Shown here piece after piece: positions 14,276 through 24,974 of a stretch of DNA of 64,000 nt. Source of the stretch: Ascaris suum (Eukaryota > Nematoda > Chromadorea > Rhabditida > Ascarididae); assembly GCA_013433145.1 (NCBI GenBank), contig CM024168.1, positions 10,858,184-10,922,183 on the forward strand, given 5' to 3'. A program made the translations under genes and the position numbers. The notes under the pieces were generated by a model. That model saw only the letters and a list, made by a program, of their open reading frames with translations, searched no databases and had not been told where the DNA came from. Position 1 is the first letter of the stretch, and the number at the start of each line of letters is the position of its first letter.

Positions 14276-15058
14276 GACGTCGATCGTTGTAATGGCATCT
14301 GCTTTTGAATCTGCTAATGAAATTTTACCACTATATGATGACATTCCAAAGTTGCTTTGCTACACCAATCGTGTTCTTCAAAAGTGCTTCTCCCAATGTG
14401 TCGACCATCTCATCAATAATTGCCCAATAAATTATCTAAATTCAACAAATCTCCAGCAAGATATTCAGCCAACAATGAGGTGAGTGTCCTCATTGAAATT
14501 TTTCTTGTTGAGATGAATGCTCGTTTTAATGAATTGATTTTGTTGCTAAAAAATCTCAACCTATCATGTGGTATCTGGAAACAAATTTTTTCTGATATGC
14601 AAAGCTATCGCCTTGAGAACTGTTTCATATTTTGCAACGCTCTTGCAATTGCTGCGAGATATTTCCTATGAGGTTCAAAATTGTCAAAAGCGAACGCAGA
14701 AATGCAGAAAGTGGGTAAAGAAAACGTGCTAGGGAGTTTGCAAAGATCTGAGGGCGTTTGAAGAACAATTTCTTGGTTTTTCCTCCAGAAAAAAAACTGC
14801 TAGAAAGCACCGCAACATGACAAATAATCGTCAGAGGCCAGTGAAATTTCAGCTGTAAAAGTGTGCTTTGTGAACAAGAAGATGAACGTTGATATCACCA
14901 AATGAGGTTATTAGCGTCAATGAGCAAAAATCAACTTTTTCTTTGCAAGAAAATCAGAGTGTCGAAAAAAAAGAAATCAACTTTACAGGCAGAAGTCTCA
15001 GAACTATCTATACGACCGAATATATAACTTCGTTTTCTTACTTTTCTCCACATTTTAG
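14276..15058 (+). CDS. small two-exon gene, unknown protein of about 98 residues
   Basis: A strong TTATTTTCAG acceptor at 14,275 is followed after 16 nt by ATG (14,292), the layout expected for a spliced-leader trans-splice site in a nematode. Exon 1 runs to 14,479 and ends at the textbook donor AATGAG/GTGAGT in phase 2. It encodes an acidic-to-neutral N-terminus (MASAFESANEILPLYDDI) with several Cys residues. Exon 2 starts at 14,950 after CTTTGCAAG, is phase-compatible, and is strongly basic (SECRKKRNQLYRQKSQ) before a hydrophobic tail and a TAG at 15,056-15,058. That TAG is itself part of the CATTTTAG acceptor-like site used below as the 5' boundary of the next gene. No family is recognised. 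Exon 2 could instead continue into another exon. Confidence 0.4.
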
Positions 15059-15082
15059 TTTGATTTAAAAGTACACATATGA

Positions 15083-17482
15083 ATGTTTGATTTCTCGAGA
15101 AGCAAAAATTTTGATTGCTCGTCAAATGAACGCAACGAGACTGGCTTAGATGACGATCTAAAAGAAAGTGAACGGTAAGTACAACTTAAAAAAGCATCAC
15201 CTAGAGTCCAATAGTTTGCTGATGCTTCTAGGAGGTCTGTGTCGAGAGTCTTTTTTTTGATATCGCGAGGTGTGCAACTCTCTCTTTCCATATTCGTGAA
15301 ATCCCAAGTAAAAAATGCATCCGTTATAGATTTTGCTGCAAGCCATGAACATTAATAGCGGTTTAAATTTATTTAAACTCACGTCTACCCACTGCATCTT
15401 CCCATCATTGGTGGCGGAAGATTCAAATATACTCAAGATGCTTGCGGACGCCAACATGAAACTCTCACAGTATAGACAAACGATAAATTTTGAGTAATCC
15501 TCTCATTTGCTGGTCCGTTGAGAACCGTCGAAAACACAGTGCGGTGGAAATTTTCAAACTCACCACAGTGGAAATTGATGTATGAGCTCCGAGGAACTGA
15601 AACTCCTCGGAGCCGTGCTTTTCGAGTTGCATGTATTTTGGAAGTCGCTGCTAAATCATCCTTCATCGGTTGTTTTTGCTGGAAACATCAATTGGACACC
15701 TAATTAGTATTGCTTCTTCAACAAAACACTATCTTCATTACACCTAAGCGGTTCATTAAAGAGAACAATAGGAACAAAAGTGTGCTGCAAGCCCTATCGA
15801 CCTGTCTCATATATTCTAACCGCATCATTCTCCATAGTTCAGACGTTCGATTGCACTCTTGCAACCTTCATTCCACAGTAGCCCAAGTAACAACGAAGCG
15901 ATGGCTCCGAAAAACAAATCAGCTATGACTGGGGTAGATCGAAAATGAAGGATTTTCTCTTTCACTAGGCAAGGTACCACTATGAAAACGTACCCCAGCG
16001 GAACATTTTCTCCTCGGAAAATTCCATCCAGCTAAGGGAAGTTAGTTCCACTTTCAAAGGATAGCGCCCAGTTTTTTAAGGCAAAAAAAGACAAGGTAAA
16101 CTAAGAAAACCAAATTCGCTTCACAACTTTTGAGCGTTCTATCGATGACCGCTCCTTCAGGAATCGCTTTGCAGCGGCAAAATATTCTGAGAGGAAAGTT
16201 GCCCAAAACTGCTATTTTCATGTTGAACAAGCCGTTGTCACATGGATGGACGATGGTTCTTTGAGACGGCGAAAAAATAATCTGAATTATGCTGTTGTAT
16301 GTTTCAAGTTGCCTCTGCATTCAGATGATATTCAATGACTTGTTTGCATTTTCACGTTTCTTTTCTCGTATATTCCAATTTGAGAATGTGAAATGCTATT
16401 TGGAATATTTCAACAATTTCTAAGCGATTGCAATTACATTAAGGAATCGGACGTATTCCTACGATCAAACAGTGATACCGCCGAACGGGGCAAGATAAGT
16501 GATTCGCTTGCCCATGCTCCGTCTTCTATTGCGACAGTTGTTCAGCGAACGCCGTTGAGAAAGTTTGCAGAATTGCCTAACAGTTCTGTCACGCAGATTC
16601 CCTTCAGTGTCGGTACAAGACTTATGCCGTTGGGTGCAGCTCAAGGTAGAATACCTTGATGAAGTATAATTACAAACGACATGGAATCACCAAATGATAA
16701 AAGTCCCTAGCAATAAAAGCAGCGAAGAGATTAACTGAAAATTTCCAGGTGTTAAATTTTTAAGACTGTGATCCCAAATAACGGAGATTTTGATGAAAAT
16801 TTTGCATGCAAGACTATACAAAATTTATCGAATGGGCTAAACAGCGGGTACTCGGAGATTCATGACTTTGGATGGTCATAGAGCGCGATGAAATTTCTTA
16901 AATTCGTTTATCCAAATGATGCTTACTTTCGACTACAGGATAGGCTTTTCTGACCATCGAAGACGATAACGTTGACGTTCGATAACAACACCATAATAAT
17001 GTGCAAACGCAATGTGATCACTTTCGTAAGTGAACTGATCAGAAATCCTTTCAAGCTTCATCGACTTCGTTACGAGAAAGCGTTCCTCTCGATCCACGAT
17101 ATTCAATCACAGCTGTAACGGATACGGATCTGCTGTCAGCCTATGGAACTTCACTCAATCGTCCACCTCCACTCTCCTTGTTTATCAAGGAAAATCGTCG
17201 ACAAGCTGTTTCGTTCGTGTTGCCAGCACCATGTAAGTAGTGCACATTATCTTTATTAGGCGTTGAATTATGACTGTAAGCCTTGGCCAAGTTATGGAAA
17301 TATGTGAAAAAGTCATGAGCGTCGGCTGTCACTCACAAAACTGCTTCAAATACTATTGAAATGTCCCCATTTTGAACTGACAACAACACGCAGATTATGA
17401 GACGAAACGTTCCAATTGTCGAGAAGTAGCGAATTGTTCGAATAGTATATTCGGAACATCGAATTTGTTTCTACTGCTCTAT
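15083..17482 (+). CDS. four-exon gene, Ser/Thr/Pro-rich protein of unknown family
   Basis: Four exons join in perfect phase: 15,083-15,174 (ATG start, donor GAACG/GTAAGT), 16,425-16,645 (acceptor ATTTCTAAG), 17,056-17,232 (acceptor CTTTCAAG, donor CCAT/GTAAGT) and 17,394-17,482 (acceptor ACACGCAG). The predicted protein of about 190 residues starts MFDFSRSKNFDCSS, passes an acidic stretch (GLDDDLKESE), then a Ser/Thr-rich region with possible proline-directed sites (VVQRTPLRKFAELP) and a proline cluster (NRPPPLSLF). It looks largely disordered. The start is chosen because an in-frame TGA immediately precedes the ATG and a CCACATTTTAG site lies 25 bp upstream, consistent with trans-splicing. 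If no donor is used at 17,482, the frame stays open to TAA at 17,650 through a hydrophobic AT-rich stretch. The exon at 18,623 could follow in phase 0. Confidence 0.55.
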
Positions 17483-18622
17483 GTTAATATTTTTACTGCT
17501 TATATTAATTATTATGGTTGTAAACGAACTCCTTCATCGAGGGTAACGGCCCAGCCACAAAATGAGCAGCTTCGGCCACTTGCTGGGTTGCATTTTCTTG
17601 ACCAGCGATCACTTTCTCGAAGTTCCACCCTGTTTTTTTATGAAATATAATAAAAGGAGTGCGCGTTTCTTTCACTAGAAACTTACTATTTGGTTCTCAA
17701 AGAAGCCGCCGTATGAAATTCTCACTCCGAACTTTGTGGTTATCATATTGGTCAATTTTTCCAGACGCCTTCAAACTGTCATAATATATGTATCTATAAA
17801 CGTGTTGAGCGTGTCGCAATCGAAATACTCAACGAGGCATACAACAGGACCAATGCGATCTGAAATATGTGAGGGCATTTTTTTCGTTGTGCTAATCGGA
17901 GCGAAATAATTGTAAGTTCTGTGATTGCTTTGGATTGGCTGTTTCGGAACTTTGTATGGGTAGCAGGTAAATATTGCGCACTTTTGCTTAGTTAATATTA
18001 AATCAGTAGTGGAAATTCAGTGTTATCAAACCATGAAAAAACTCTCCGCCAGAATCAACTAGATGAACGCTAAATCAAAAAAAAATGCAATATTTCTTAG
18101 CGTTAGCAGAATGTTAACTATGAACAATAAATGCAGGCGGGGGATTTCTATTGGCGACAGTCAAAATCATATAAACTCATAACATTGCTTTCAAGTATCA
18201 CTATCCGAATTGTCAACTGAAGAGAGTAAAAAAAAAAACGGATTTGATTTGCCTATCCGAAATTTATGGTGACCCTAATGTTCAATATAATGCTGATCAT
18301 TTTAGCAAATATTTATAAAGATTTCCGGGCGTTTTTTTTAAAATGAATGGAGAACTAAAAAAAAAGGTAGAACTAAGTTTTAGTTAATGGACACTGTAGT
18401 CGTGAATATGCTCAAATTTTGATTTAATAAAACGGTTCAATTGTGCATCTAATACTTCTTTCATATTTTGATTTAATAAATTGGTTCAATTGTGAAATCT
18501 AATATATATATTAATATATTGATATATATTATATATTTATATATATATATATATAAATTTAATTGATTATTATTGATTCGATCATTAGTAATACTTTCCT
18601 AAATACTATCCTAACTTTATAG

Positions 18623-18723
18623 ATGTCTTCGCATTCGCGACATCCGTCATTCGGGCGACCGTATGAGCATTTTACTGAAGAACGATTGGACGTATCTCAG
18701 CATTTGGAATGTCATCACTTATT
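18623..18723 (+). CDS. single coding exon beginning with ATG
   Basis: A CTTTATAG acceptor is followed at once by ATG and an open reading with His/Ser/Glu-rich composition (MSSHSRHPSFGRPYEHFTEE). It ends at CTTATT/GTATGC in phase 2. It could be the first exon of a trans-spliced gene, or a further exon of the 15.1-17.5 kb gene, whose exon ending at 17,482 is in the matching phase 0. A possible further exon, 19,367-19,427, ends at CCCCA/GTGAGA, but its phase does not match directly. Family unknown. Confidence 0.4.
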
Positions 18724-18759
18724 GTATGCGTGCTGTGATTAACAAATCATTAACTAACC

Positions 18760-20235
18760 ATTTTCGTAAATTCTGTCTGCATTTTTAATATATTCTAAGA
18801 ATATAGAGAGGGAGGAAACCTAAGGTATTCTAATTCTTACAAGTATCTTTTATCAAGGTATGGCTGATTAAAGTGCCTCATTTCTTGAAATCAGCTAAAT
18901 CATGCCATTATAAATTACAAAGATTAATATTTATCTATGCATATATGTTAATGGTTTATTGCATCAATGGTCGATAAATACAGCATGTGTTAATGAATTT
19001 GTTTATTCAATTTTTCAAGTGATATATATGCCATATTTGTTTAATGAAGTTACGTATTTGTCTGTTTAAATTGACAACAATTAATATTTATTTTTCGAAT
19101 ATATTTTATTCTATTTTTGATTTCTTTTAATGTCATTAATATTATTGTTCCGTTAAAAAAAAGTCCTTCAGGGTGACTTTTTTTCTGCTCTATTATGTTC
19201 ATATGTTTATAAGTAATAAGCAATATCGGGTGTATTTTTTTTAACAATATATTTTCCATACACAAATACTTGTATTGATCCCAGGTTGCTCTTCTATATC
19301 TATCTCTTTTTTTAATGCATTTCTTTTTACTCAATCATTTCTTTCCGTTTAATGAATCGCTTATAGCAGTTCCATACCGTCAATCGGATGAGCTTTCCGT
19401 TAGCGATGATTGAAACACGGAAATCGTACCCCAGTGAGAGAAAACTTCGAACATGAGGAGGAAAAATGAAGTTGTTTATGAGTGTTTTTTAGAGGTATCC
19501 AATTCATAAAAATTCAGTTTGTCAACTAAGTAATTCTGAAGGGGGTAAGTTGCAAACTTCGAAATGTAGGTTAAATTAATCGACGGCAAGGTCGCTGAGG
19601 TACCTTGCAAAATATCATTGGTATGCCGCTCTATTTTTCTAGCATCCATGAATGGCTGATGCGTTGAAATCGCATATTTATATCAGCGCAACGTTAAGCA
19701 TAACCAAAAATGAAGATTGCTGTCGAAAGTAAAGAAAACTAGAGCGACAGCATCGACCTTATGATTTGCAATCGTCGACAATCGATGGTGAAAGGAATGA
19801 ATACGAGATATTTCACAGAAATAAAGGGAAATATTATTTGATGAGGAATGTCAATATCACTGAGTATTAAGAAGAGAAGAATTCATTGATCGGTTTGGTA
19901 TTGTGAGTTGAAATGACCGAAATTAGGGAAATATTACACATTGTATTCTATATTTGTTGCCAAAGAAATTTCCTAACAGTCAAATTCGCTATTTTGCATT
20001 TAACCGCAATTTTGTTGACTGTTATGGAAAATGTCAACAAATTGTTTTAATTATTTGCATATTTATTTGAGTACTAATCGACTAATATTTTTGCCGTTAT
20101 CGCTTATTACTCCTTACTATGATTTTTCTCATTGTACAAAATGATCTTAATGGTGATGCCAATGTTAATAAAGCTTCATCAGTATGGGAGATCATTTATT
20201 TTGCAGAATGCGTGTAATAATTCTAAGATTAATAT
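18760..20235. other. AT-rich interval without a clear gene
   Basis: The interval holds the tentative small exon near 19,367-19,427 (reads ...TVNRMSFPLAMIETRK) and otherwise AT-rich DNA with stops in all frames. It ends where homology to the inverted retrotransposon copy begins. Confidence 0.4.
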
Positions 20236-22140
20236 TTATTTCAGAGAAAGGTAAAATTTTTTTTTAATTTCCACTTTCAGAAACGCTCTTTCTACATCGC
20301 TCAGAGTGACATATTCAGAAGTTCGAAACCTTAAGAGGATGAGTGCTAAATTATTTAACATCACCGAACCTCTAAGCAGTTCACTCTTCAGGGAGTTACC
20401 TCTCTCTTCTTTAGCACTCGAATCAAAAGCCACTCGCAACTTAATACTCGATTTTTGGAGGTTTGGGGGGGGGGGGAGGGGGCGTTAGCACTGCCTGATG
20501 TGGTATATACGGGTAAGGGTTCCATCTGGGACTCCAGATAGCTTTTCAGTTATGCCTATTTCTAGCTACTGTCGGAACGTATCGTCATATCTTTTGAACT
20601 GCTCCTCATCTCTCCTTAAGCGTTTCAACGTGGACCTTAGTCTGTCAAAGCAAAGGCCAAAGTTATATGGAACTTCTGGCGTGGCTGATTTTCCACGGCC
20701 AGCTTACGACATAATGACCATTTTCCAACTTAGTTATTATTACTTTGAACTGTTCCAGTGCTGCGACATCCTCTTTTGAATCCACTGGGTCGTCAATCCT
20801 AAGCGTTTCCAATTTCCAGAATGGTCAATATCTGCTTCATTAGTAACCGTGGTGGTTGCCACCACTAATGCCCTATCTGCAGATGAAAGGCTCTGCCTGT
20901 ATTCAGATTTGATAGCCACTTCCTGCTGGCACATCTCTAACTTTCGATTTAACTAGATGGAACCCGGATTTTAATTTCTGGGAACCTTCAACTAGATCGA
21001 AGAAGTAGTCAGCGCCAATTATTAGCTGCGGTTGCTCCCATTTTTTTGAAGATACAGTCGATGCTTCGCTTTTGCGTCTGAGATGATAATTTCACTGAAT
21101 TCCTCAATTTATAAAGGGCACTGTACTGGCTCTGATCTGTTTTTTATTTTCATTCTTCAGTTCCAGCAGAATGCTTACTTGCTTTGTATCATAACACTTC
21201 GATCGTTTCGCGCCGTGTCCCGCTATAAATATTTAGCTCTTTTTTCCAGCGTTTCTCTTTTTCCTTTTTTAGCTGATCACAAAGCCCCTCTGTTACAAAT
21301 GATCTTTGACAACCCGCGTCAGAGAACGCCGAGACAGTTTTCTCTATTTCTGGCTCATCTGCATTATGGAGGTTCACCTCTTTGCAAAGAAGCAAGGACG
21401 GTTGTTGCCTTCTTTTTTTTTCCTTTTTTTTGGGTGACCGCCGCTGTCCGATTCGTCAGTGATTTACTTTCTTGTCGAAATTGACTGTTTCTTTTCCTCT
21501 TGTCGAAATTGATTCTTCAGTTTACTTCCCTTCTCGGAATCACTTTTACTTTCCCTCTTTGGGCAGAGCGCCCAGTTATGCTCCTCTCTACAGTAGAAGC
21601 ACGTTCCTCTCCTTGCGCGGGTCCTTTGCGCTATGCCCTCTGTGAAACAAGGCCTTTTTTTCTCTTATCCGTCCACAGCGCTTTTTTACGGCTGCATGTC
21701 ATGACGGTCACTATAACAGTGATGGCCTCCGCAAAATGCGCAACTTCGTTTTTTACTTTTCGGCGCTTGATCTTCCTTCTTCCCTCGGCAGTTGCTTACT
21801 GTCAAGGAAAATGCTGACGTTTCCTTTGAGTTACAGTTTATCGGTTTTCTGTCCTCGTGACTCTTTTCTCTGTACCGTCAAAATAACTGGTCGCACGCAT
21901 TATTGGTTTCTTTTCGAGCTGTTAACTTATCGATGTAATTACGAAGCTTATCGATGTCCCAAGACGGGTCTTCATTCTTCTTCCCTAAACCTCGAATAAA
22001 ATCCTCCTCGGCAATTTTTCTTCAACCATCATCTCAATTATAGGATGGTTGTATCTTCATTCATCACAGTTAACTGTCTCAGAATTGTTCCGACTTGTCT
22101 AGAACAAACTCTTGGATATTTCGGAGATCCCCTGAGGTAA
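20236..22140 (-). pseudogene. inverted, degraded BEL/Pao retrotransposon fragment (gag-protease-RT 5' part)
   Basis: Read on the minus strand from 22,140 down to 20,236, this is co-linear with the gag, zinc-knuckle, protease and first part of reverse transcriptase of the element at 22.3-29.9 kb, with many substitutions and frameshifts. The RT fragment (FDSSAKEERGNSL, LSDVERAFL) sits at 20.24-20.44 kb, an aspartic protease motif (SDAGCQRSF) at about 21.3 kb, and gag at 21.4-22.14 kb. Homology stops inside RT at the left and inside gag at the right. No LTR of this copy is seen. It is an older, independently diverged relative rather than a recent duplicate, and it lies head-to-head with the intact copy. 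It is clearly non-functional. Confidence 0.88.
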
Positions 22141-22286
22141 TGTTGGGTATGGCGCTAAAAGAGCAACCAATACGTCTATCTGTGATCTAAACACTGACCA
22201 TTTTGCTTTTTGCATCATTCTTCGCGCCATGTCATTGATCGATTATGTGCTGTTTTGATCTGCCTGAAGACTATATAAGGCGGGCT
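22141..22286 (+). promoter_or_regulatory. LTR U3-like fragment with TATA box
   Basis: This 146-bp block begins TGTTGGG and ends with CTATATAAGGCGGGC. It is homologous to 54,411-54,556, with shared blocks around ACACTGACC, CATGTCATTG and TATATAAGG. It starts exactly where the inverted gag fragment ends and stops exactly where the 5' LTR of the complete element starts. A TG start plus a correctly placed TATA box suggest a U3 region of a related LTR. The 3' LTR of the neighbouring element has no such block in front of it, so it is not a regular part of that element. Confidence 0.6.
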
Positions 22287-23406
22287 TGTCGCGAAGACAC
22301 GCGAGTAAATTTATACAGCTGCTAGAGACATGAGAATTGAAATATGTCTCAAACCAGCAACTCGCGATATTGTCCACTTGACCTCTCGCCGCAGCGACTA
22401 TATCGTTTCACTTAAGTAGCGGTGCGGTTCGTATGCAGACGCAAACGTCTTTTGCGCTGTCCGCTTCCTTTTTCATTTTTCATGTTTTATTGTTGAGCTT
22501 CCTTCCTCAATTTGCTTTCATTGTTAATTCTCGATAGCGGTGACTCTTCCTGATCTCTTCATATGTATCTGCATCTCGTCAGTTGATGTTTCAATAAAAA
22601 GCCACCTCGTCTATATCAGATCACGTCTTATGATGTTTTCGTATTCGTTTATCAGTTTCGTCGTGTCTTGATGTTGTCGGGAGTATATTTAAAAAAGGTT
22701 TAATTACCAAGTTTGAGGTGTCGGGCGATCGCAGAGTTGAGAAGTGTTCCCCGAACCTAGTGAACAGACTTGGGGCGAGCCAACCAGGAGGTTGGTGCAG
22801 ATTCATTTGGCAAAAGGAAGGGCGCAAGTGGACGAGCCCTCTTCAATTCAGGCCAGTTTACCTTTATATCACGTTGATCGCTGAAGATCTCGAACGGTTT
22901 CGAGTCCAGTAGAGAAGTGACAAGCATAGCGGCAGAACTGTCGACGGCGCAAGAAAAACAGTCTGCGGTAGAAAACTCTGAATCCGCACGCATTAGGCAG
23001 TGACGATTTTCAGTCTTCAGATAACTTGGTGGTCGGCGTAAGCGCAATCGTCCGTCACCTTGTTTCGCGTGAAATAAGTGTATCGAACTTCGCATTTTTG
23101 GCACTGCCGCAATTGTTATAAGAATTACGTTTACAAAGCTGCCTTATTGCGCCCACAGTGTGTATCCTATCATCCACGTTGTATAACCTGCCCCCCAAGT
23201 TCTCGTCAAGTTTCAGACAATTTTCTTTGTTGTGCTTGCTGTTTTCATATTGCTGTTGTTTCGACAGGCCTGCATTGTTTATAAGTTTTATTCCACGTGC
23301 ACCGTGATTCTTAACGCTGTTATCCTTCATTCTAATAAACCGGCGTTCTAACTGTTTTCTTTTCTGTCGTCAATATACGAACCGCAACATCGTTTTCTCC
23401 ACGACA
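22287..23406 (+). repeat. 5' LTR
   Basis: Near-identical to 28,828-29,943. Homology between the two begins exactly at TGTCGCGAAGACACG. I place the end at ...CCACGACA because this gives the short terminal inverted repeat TGTCG/CGACA. Clear identity between LTRs ends slightly earlier, at TTTCTGTCGT (23,370), and the last 36 bp are diverged. TTTCTGTCGT and ACGACAGAAA (23,361 and 23,401) form a perfect 10-bp inverted repeat at the LTR end. AATAAA signals occur at about 22,592 and 23,334. Earlier termination at 23,370 is the alternative. Confidence 0.85.
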
Positions 23407-23418
23407 GAAATTTTTTTC

Positions 23419-23437
23419 TGGTGCCACGAGCCGGGAG
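23419..23437 (+). other. candidate primer-binding site
   Basis: TGGTGCCACGAGCCGGGAG starts with the TGG expected to pair with a tRNA CCA end. It lies 12 nt after the proposed LTR end and 14 nt before the gag ATG at 23,451. The matching tRNA was not identified. Confidence 0.6.
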
Positions 23438-23450
23438 TTAAGCAGTCACG

Positions 23451-24974
23451 ATGTCTGGAGTATATCGGCAGGCTATGGGTCCGACAAAGGGCAGACTGAT
23501 AGGGTACTTGAAGAAGATACCGGCGTTAGAGGTCCCAAAACCTGACAACCCTTAGCCGAACAAATTGCTTCTTTTGAAGAACAAATTGATGAGTTTGACA
23601 GTTACATGCGTAAGGTAAATGCGGCGATTAATGTACTGGAAAAATACCACGAACAATGGCTCTCTTGGAGGACCAGTTTGAGCGAGAGAGGAAGCAAACG
23701 AGGAAGATCGGCGTTATCAACAAATGGCAGAGGATCCGAATGGCGTGCTCCAAGTTATGGACAGAGCTCGTGAAGCTTCTGAGATGGTCGAGAACCGAAA
23801 ACAAAAGGCAGTAAGATACTTCTCGGATTGCAAGATAAAAGCAAGGCTGAAGTGTTGAATGTAACTCAACTGCCTGGATCAGCACCGAGAGTTAAGCTCC
23901 CCAAATTGGAGCTAGCTACCTTTTCTGGCGATATACGTAAGTGGCCTGAATTTTGGTCTTCATTCGAGGCGGCAGTAGATCAACAGCCAATACCCGAAGT
24001 GAATAAACTCAACTATTTATTCAGCAGTCTAAAGGGGTGCGGCTTATGCAACAGTAGCCGGATATGCAGTCACTGCCTCCAATTACAAAGTGGTTGTGGA
24101 CGTTCTAAAGAAGCGTTATGGAAATGAGAGTCTTATCAAAAAATGTCTTCATGACGAATTGAAGAGGCTGCCTCAGGCGGATTCTAAGAATCCGAGGATG
24201 GTTCTAGACGAGGTTGAGCGAATTCTGAGACAGCTAGATGTGATGAATGAAGATACGAATCATCCTATAATTGAGCTGATGGTAGAAGAAAAATTGCCAA
24301 GGTGGATCTTATTTGAAGTCTATGAAAAGAAGAGTGAAGACCCGTCTTGGAATGTTGACAAGCTGCGTGAGTATGTCGACAAGCTAATTGCTCGAAAAGA
24401 AACAATAATGCGCGTGACCAGTAATGTGACGACTCAGAGAAAAGATCGTCACGAGGACAGAAAATCGATAAAGTGCGACTCAAAGGAAACGTCAGCATTT
24501 TTTTCGACAGTAAGCAACTTCCGAGGGAAGAAGGAAGATCAAGCACTGAGAAGCAAAAAACGAAGTTGCGCATTTTGCGGAGGCTCTCACTGGAATAGTG
24601 ACTGCCATGAGTATGCAACCGTGAAAGAGCGCTGTAGACGAATAAGAGAAAAAAGGCTTTGCTTCAGATGCCTCGCAGAAGGACATACCGCAAAGGACTG
24701 CGCAAAGAGAGGAATGTGTTTCTATTGCAAAGAGGAACACAATTCGGCGCTCTGCCCAAAGAGGGAGAGTAAAAGTGGTTCCGAAAATGGGAGTAAACCG
24801 AAGGAACCAGAGGACAAGAGAGACAAACAAAAAGCCACTGTGGACAATGAATTAAATCGATCAGCTGGTGAATCGGCATTGACACTAGCGGTCACCCAGA
24901 AGGGAAGAGAAAAGAAGACCGTTTTGCTTCTTTGCAAAAAGGTGAAGGTCTGTAATCCAGAAAGCCAGAAGTAG
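23451..24974 (+). pseudogene. gag: retrotransposon gag, frameshifted
   Basis: The ATG at 23,451 opens a frame of 34 codons ended by TAG near 23,555. Coding similarity then continues in shifted frames: a charged, probably coiled segment (FEEQIDEFDSYMRK) near 23,570-23,630, a DUF1759-like segment (KLELATFSGDIRKWPEFW) from about 23,900, and a further frame switch near 24,035-24,050. From 24,090 to 24,974 the frame is long and intact, ending in three zinc knuckles: two regular CX2CX4HX4C units (CAFCGGSHWNSDC and CFRCLAEGHTAKDC) and one shortened CX2CX3HX4C unit (CFYCKEEHNSALC). Gag would form the particle and bind element RNA. The breaks make this copy unlikely to yield full-length Gag. Stop at 24,972-24,974. 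Confidence 0.88.

Noticed and set aside
22886..22910. B-box-like GGTTTCGAGTCC, considered as a tRNA T-arm
   Set aside because: No A-box, acceptor stem or cloverleaf can be formed around it, and it is inside the LTR.
22757..23330. Open frames on the minus strand inside the 5' LTR (also 29,240-29,839 in the 3' LTR)
   Set aside because: They lie wholly in non-coding LTR sequence, and small indels between the two LTRs break the frames.
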